64,000 bases of DNA from Terriglobia bacterium (lineage in GTDB: Bacteria; Acidobacteriota; Terriglobia; UBA7540): the NCBI GenBank assembly GCA_035712365.1, contig DASTAW010000002.1, positions 1 through 64,000 of the forward strand, written 5' to 3'. The notes below the pieces were generated by a model that saw only the letters and a program-made list of their open reading frames with translations, did not search any database and had not been told where the DNA came from. Every line of letters starts with the position of its first letter. Positions within the stretch are counted from its first letter, which is position 1. Shown piece by piece: positions 60,294 through 64,000 of the stretch. A program made the translations under genes and the position numbers.

Positions 60294-61696
60294 GCCTCGA
60301 TGCTTTCTCCTCCCAGAATTTCCAGTGCCTTGCCGCGCCCTTCTGGTCCCCACAGAATCCACGGAACCATGCCGGCGACGCCCAGCACGTAAAACCCGCC
60401 CAGCACCGCAAAAGCGTCCATGATGGAGACCCGCTCGGCCAGCGCCACCAGGATGAGCGGCGAGATCGCTGCGCCGATCCTGCCAAACGCTACGGAAAAT
60501 CCGATGCCGGTTGAGCGCAATCGGGTCGGGAAGATTTCAGAAAAGGTCGGGTAGGCGGACACCCAGCTTCCGGTCGCGCAGAAATTCACCACTACGAAAG
60601 CCGCCAGCACTCCTTCCGCGCTCCCGTGGAGCGTCGCCACGCCCATCACCAGCATGGAAACCGCGGCCAGCAGATAGAAGAGCGTCACCGTCCACTTGCG
60701 CCCGGCCTTGTCCAGCGCCACGGCTGCCAGCGCGCCGCCCGCCACCGCGCCCAGATTTCCGATCAGGAAAAACCACGGCGCCTTTTCATCTGCAATGTTA
60801 ACATGCGGTAAAACCACCAGCGGCAGGAAGGCGAAGATGCCGTAATAGCCCGCGGCCTCTGAAAAGTCGAGCAGCGAACCGAGCGCCAGCCGCGCGGGGT
60901 GGTCGCGCATCAGCAGCCACACCTGGCTGAAAAATCCAGCCGAGATGCTTTCCGAGCGCTCCGTCTGCGAAGCGGTCAAATCAAAATGGTCCGCTCGCGC
61001 CTCGATTTGCTGCATCACTTGCAGAGCTTCCTGGCGGCGGCCACGCTCGAGCAGCCAGCGCGGAGACTCCGGCAGAATCCTGCGCGCCCAGACAGTAAAC
61101 AGGGCGACGATGGCGCCGAGGCCAAAAGCAAACCGCCATCCAATCGACGGCGGCAGCAGGTTGATGAAGTAAAGGCTGAGCAGCGCGGCAAGAATTGCGC
61201 CTACCGGCCAGAAGTTCATCACCGTGGCGTTGGCGCGGCCGCGAAACCGCGCGGGAATCATTTCTCCGATGGCGGCATTGATGGCGGAATATTCCGCGCC
61301 GACGCCGATGGCCGTCAGGAAGCGGAAGACCATGAAGAAGTAATAGCCCGGCGAAAGCGCCGAGATCACTGTGAAGCCGGAGTAGAGCAGCAGGGTCAGG
61401 ATAAACAGCTTGCGGCGGCCGAATCGGTCTGCAAGATAGCCGAACAGCAGCGCGCCGATCATGATGCCGATTAGCCACACCGTCACCAGCGCCGAGGCCT
61501 GGACGTCGGTCACCTGCCACAGCTTCTTCAAGATGCCGAGCACGTTGCCGATGACGTTCACTTCAAACGCGTCGAGCAGCCAGCCGATGCCGAGCGCCAG
61601 CGTCACGCGCGAATGGAAACGCGTCCAGGGCATGCGGTCAAGCCGCTCGCCGATGCCGGCGGTCGTTTTGCCTTCATGCTCAGCTCGAATTGGCAT
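60290..61696 (-). CDS. MFS transporter (metabolite:H+ symporter branch)
   Basis: A 468-residue, twelve-helix major facilitator protein. The loop 2-3 signature is GYLADRFGRRKLF and the second-half equivalent is ALDKAGRKWT. PESPRWLLERGR between helices 6 and 7 is the sugar/metabolite-porter signature. NiaP- and benzoate-type importers are relatives. I start at ATG 61696 (MPIRAEHEGK), which has GGAGG just upstream; the open frame further upstream to 61795 is not transporter-like. First gene of the operon with the radical SAM and phosphoesterase genes, so it may import the substrate or export the product. Confidence 0.82.
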   Translation of the reverse strand: MPIRAEHEGKTTAGIGERLDRMPWTRFHSRVTLALGIGWLLDAFEVNVIGNVLGILKKLWQVTDVQASALVTVWLIGIMIGALLFGYLADRFGRRKLFILTLLLYSGFTVISALSPGYYFFMVFRFLTAIGVGAEYSAINAAIGEMIPARFRGRANATVMNFWPVGAILAALLSLYFINLLPPSIGWRFAFGLGAIVALFTVWARRILPESPRWLLERGRRQEALQVMQQIEARADHFDLTASQTERSESISAGFFSQVWLLMRDHPARLALGSLLDFSEAAGYYGIFAFLPLVVLPHVNIADEKAPWFFLIGNLGAVAGGALAAVALDKAGRKWTVTLFYLLAAVSMLVMGVATLHGSAEGVLAAFVVVNFCATGSWVSAYPTFSEIFPTRLRSTGIGFSVAFGRIGAAISPLILVALAERVSIMDAFAVLGGFYVLGVAGMVPWILWGPEGRGKALEILGGESIEA

Positions 61697-61761
61697 TCCT
61701 CCAGCAGGCTGACGAAAAACTCCGGCCGTAGCGGCGAGTTCATCTCGCCATATAGCACACC

Positions 61762-61820
61762 CGTAGCAGCGAACCCGCCGGGGCGGGGCCGCCAAGTGGC
61801 GGCGTAAAGCCGCCGCTACA
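61762..61820. repeat. REP-like G+C-rich element, copy 2
   Basis: The element begins CGTAGCAGCG and ends CGCCGCTACA, with CCCGCCGGGGCGGGG and GCCAAGTGGCGGCG inside, so its ends are imperfect inverted repeats. It shares the CCCGCCGGGGCGGGG core and the AGCCGCCG(C/T)TACAT end with 1528-1585. It lies between the porin stop and the MFS gene start. Confidence 0.6.
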
Positions 61821-61835
61821 TTGTTTCAGCGCCTC

Positions 61836-63176
61836 TCAAAAATGGTACAGCAGAACCAGGTTCAAACTCCGGTCAAGAGTTGTTGGCTTCATTACTGAGA
61901 GCTCCCGCCAGAAGTCAAATTCATAAATGAAGGTCAGATTGTCGGCGAGCCGGATATTGATGCCCGGCTGCAGGATGTATTCCCGCCGCCCGCTGAGGCC
62001 ATGGTAATTCGCCTGGCTGTAATTCAGCCGTGGCTGATAGCGCCCGCGCGCCCAGCGGATGCCCTCAAGAGTATAGGTGGCATCCTGCGGCGGCTGAACG
62101 GCCTGGCCGCTGACCGTCTGGCGCAGCACTTCGCCATAGGCCAGCACCGGGCCGAGCTGCAACGTTGCGTCGGCTGCAACCTGGCGCCGCCGATTGTGTG
62201 GCGCCGTGTCGCGCTCGATGGTGCCCTGGGCAAACGATCCTCCCACGTTGAGCGATGCCCAATTGTTGAAATGCCACACCGGCGCAAAACGTGCCGTCAC
62301 GTCGTTTTTGGCGCGAGCGCCGGGTTCAGACACAAAGTCGCGGCCCGGCAGCGAACCGTTGACAGGCGCGTTGGTGGAGAAGTATTGCAAGGAATATTCC
62401 GCGCCCAGGCGGCCCGAAAGCTCGTGCGAGCCCTCGAACCCGACGCCAAATTCCGGATCGAGCATGAATCCGTCAAAATATTCGATGTTGCCAAAGAAGG
62501 AATCGTCCCATTCGAGGCCCACGCGCCGGTAGAAGCTGCCTGCCTTGAACTCTCCGTAAGCCGTCCGATAGCGGACGTAGCCCTGCTGCAGCCAGGTATT
62601 GCCGGGATAAAAGCTGCGAAGCTTCGTGGTGCGAAGACGGTAATCGGCGTGGAAGCCCCATGGCCCTTTCTGCCCATCAACAAGCGCCGAAAAAGCGTAG
62701 AGCTCAAATTTGGGCCGCGCGCCGGAAATGCCGAGCGGCACGTACTGGTAGAGATAAACATCACCTCCAAAATGGACAGGAGCAAGCGCGGCGCGGATGG
62801 TTTTCTCAGGCTGTGGGCGCGTTTCCTGTTTAACTGGCGCTGCAGCGCTGGTTGCCGCTTGTGTTGAAGGAACCTGGGCATCACCCGTGGTTGCCATTGC
62901 CGTTGATTCGGTTTTGGCAGCGCTCTGGGCCGGCTTTGAGTTTCCGTTGTTTGCCGGAATGGCAGCCGTTTTCTGCTGGCCCAGCAGTGCCCGGACCTGC
63001 TGCTCCAATTGCTCGATGCGCTGGTTTTGTTCGGCCACTTGCTTTTCGAGCGCCAGGATCCGGCCATCTTCCGAGAGCGGTTCGGTGTCCGATGCAGGCG
63101 TCTCGCCATGGGCCGCGAGCGCGAAGCCCAGCGCCATCACCACCGCCAACCATCCACGAACGAATGAACGTCGCAT
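61836..63176 (-). CDS. Outer-membrane porin-like beta-barrel with N-terminal coiled coil
   Basis: A 446-residue outer-membrane protein. The signal peptide (WLAVVMALGFALAAHG) is followed by a coiled coil (about 40-70, ALEKQVAEQNQRIEQLEQQ), a Ser/Thr/Ala/Gln-rich linker and a barrel of about 310 residues rich in alternating aromatic and polar strands. The last residue is Phe (LLYHF), the recognition end for barrel insertion. This layout matches coiled-coil porins of the O/P or OprB type. The substrate is unknown. Confidence 0.75.
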   Translation of the reverse strand: MRRSFVRGWLAVVMALGFALAAHGETPASDTEPLSEDGRILALEKQVAEQNQRIEQLEQQVRALLGQQKTAAIPANNGNSKPAQSAAKTESTAMATTGDAQVPSTQAATSAAAPVKQETRPQPEKTIRAALAPVHFGGDVYLYQYVPLGISGARPKFELYAFSALVDGQKGPWGFHADYRLRTTKLRSFYPGNTWLQQGYVRYRTAYGEFKAGSFYRRVGLEWDDSFFGNIEYFDGFMLDPEFGVGFEGSHELSGRLGAEYSLQYFSTNAPVNGSLPGRDFVSEPGARAKNDVTARFAPVWHFNNWASLNVGGSFAQGTIERDTAPHNRRRQVAADATLQLGPVLAYGEVLRQTVSGQAVQPPQDATYTLEGIRWARGRYQPRLNYSQANYHGLSGRREYILQPGINIRLADNLTFIYEFDFWRELSVMKPTTLDRSLNLVLLYHF

Positions 63177-63425
63177 GTGTATACTCCACTCTTGTTGTCC
63201 CGCCCAATCAGAGGGAACTCACCAGCATCCAGAAGCTGTAATAGAGTTCATAGAATACCGCAGCCGCTTACGAAGTCGTGCAGCAGATTATTGGAAAATG
63301 CAGCAATCCGTTGAACTGTTGCGGAAGTATTAGCGCACTTCTTGGGGGCCCGCCACAGCGGACGAGGCAGAGAATTCTTGCCTGGCACGGGACTGTCGGA
63401 AAGAGAAAAGAAGCGGAAAAGCTTG

Positions 63426-64000
63426 TCAGAACAGGCGGAAGCTGACTTCCACCATCACCTTGACGGGCACAGCGCCGCCGTTGCGCATGGCGGGTTTGAA
63501 CTTCCAGGTCTTGACGGTGGTCTCAGCGTTCTCGTCGAGCCCCATGCCGAGCGGCTTCACCACCTGCGCATCGGTCACATTGCCCTGCGCATCCACCACA
63601 ATCCAGAGAACCACCGTGCCCTGGTATTTGGCTTTGCGGGCCTGCTCGGAATAGGGAGGCTCAGGTTTGTAGATCGGGATCGGGGCGCTGACGTTGCCGC
63701 CCACGCTGTAGACGCCGCCACCTGTATTTCCGCCCTCGCCAGGACCAAAGCCGCCGCCTTTGCCGGGCCCAACTCCAGTCCCCTGGCCGGTGCCAATTCC
63801 TCCCCCAAAACCCGAACCGGCGGAAGGCGGCGCCGCAACGCCTTGGAGCGGATCACCAAACTGAACGTTCTTCGCCATATCGGGGAGCTTCATTTCCGGC
63901 GGCCCAAGGATTGTGGGCTTCACGGGCAGGATAGGCTGGACCTTGGGAATGGTGACCTCAGGCGGCGCCATCTGGATCTTCGCCATTTCCGGTATCTTGC
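63426..64000 (-). CDS. TonB-family energy transducer, partial
   Basis: The gene is cut by the window end: the frame is open to base 64000, and the codons before the internal ATG at 63986 (Lys-Ile-Pro-Glu) continue the Pro-rich pattern, so the true start lies outside. The visible part has a Pro/Lys-rich linker with repeated 'Pro-Glu-(Met/Val)' steps, a Gly-rich region (GIGTGQGTGVGPGKGGG) and a C-terminal TonB domain: PEPPYSEQARKAKYQGTVVL, WIVVDAQGNVTDAQVVKPLG and WKFKPAMRNGGAVPV. It would span the periplasm and energise outer-membrane receptors such as the one at 26498. Confidence 0.88.
   Translation of the reverse strand, partial: KIPEMAKIQMAPPEVTIPKVQPILPVKPTILGPPEMKLPDMAKNVQFGDPLQGVAAPPSAGSGFGGGIGTGQGTGVGPGKGGGFGPGEGGNTGGGVYSVGGNVSAPIPIYKPEPPYSEQARKAKYQGTVVLWIVVDAQGNVTDAQVVKPLGMGLDENAETTVKTWKFKPAMRNGGAVPVKVMVEVSFRLF

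Overview
The window looks like a chromosomal segment of a hopanoid-making Gram-negative soil bacterium, most likely Acidobacteriota (Terriglobia-like). The clues are an Oar-type TonB-dependent receptor with an N-terminal carboxypeptidase-regulatory domain, a VWA protein of the type common in Acidobacteria, a PEGA-domain protein, AmmeMemoRadiSam, GH78 and GH116 glycosidases, and a G+C-rich composition. This assignment is inference from gene content; there is no rRNA or other phylogenetic marker here. I see no tRNA, rRNA, CRISPR array, intact transposase or phage genes.

Layout. 1-8.6 kb: an A-rich 66-bp-period tandem repeat, an aquaporin-like channel, an OB-fold-like small protein overlapping a large TPR protein, a cold-shock protein, a GH78 rhamnosidase and a two-gene PEGA/coiled-coil membrane operon. 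9.0-26.4 kb: a hopanoid and lipid-glycosylation island. On the minus strand ispH, hpnF (squalene-hopene cyclase), hpnH, hpnA, hpnG and two zinc-dependent dehydrogenases follow one another, and from hpnF onward the genes overlap by 1-4 nt. On the plus strand lie a TPR protein, hpnJ, a pair of half-size EamA/SMR-like transporters and two hpnI-type glycosyltransferases. A lower-GC two-gene TIR plus PIN module sits between the two glycosyltransferases, and a convergent ArnT-like glycosyltransferase closes the island. 26.5-33.7 kb: a TonB-dependent receptor divergent from an M1 peptidase, then two membrane proteins and a small protein. 33.8-46 kb: a run of minus-strand housekeeping and enzyme genes (AmrS, GNAT, CocE/NonD hydrolase, PdxT, proline dehydrogenase, OsmC, DinB/YfiT, PdxS, GH116, metallo-beta-lactamase fold hydrolase). 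46.2-64 kb: a frameshifted TlpA-like thioredoxin gene, M23 peptidase, VWA protein, pterin dehydratase, XdhC plus MocA, a sorbosone-dehydrogenase-like protein, a NifU-like scaffold coupled to a ZIP transporter, YchF, an MFS - radical SAM - phosphoesterase operon, a porin, and a TonB-type protein running off the end.

How they work together. IspH supplies isoprenoid precursors, HpnF cyclises squalene, HpnH adds adenosine, and HpnG removes adenine to give ribosylhopane. The two coupled dehydrogenases are attractive candidates for the poorly assigned reduction of ribosylhopane to bacteriohopanetetrol. HpnI, HpnJ, the half-transporters and the ArnT-like enzyme suggest further head-group glycosylation and export. 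hpnC, hpnD, hpnE and hpnK are not in the window. The observations I consider most worth following are the dehydrogenase pair, the TIR-PIN couplet, the radical SAM/degenerate phosphoesterase operon and the 66-bp tandem repeat.
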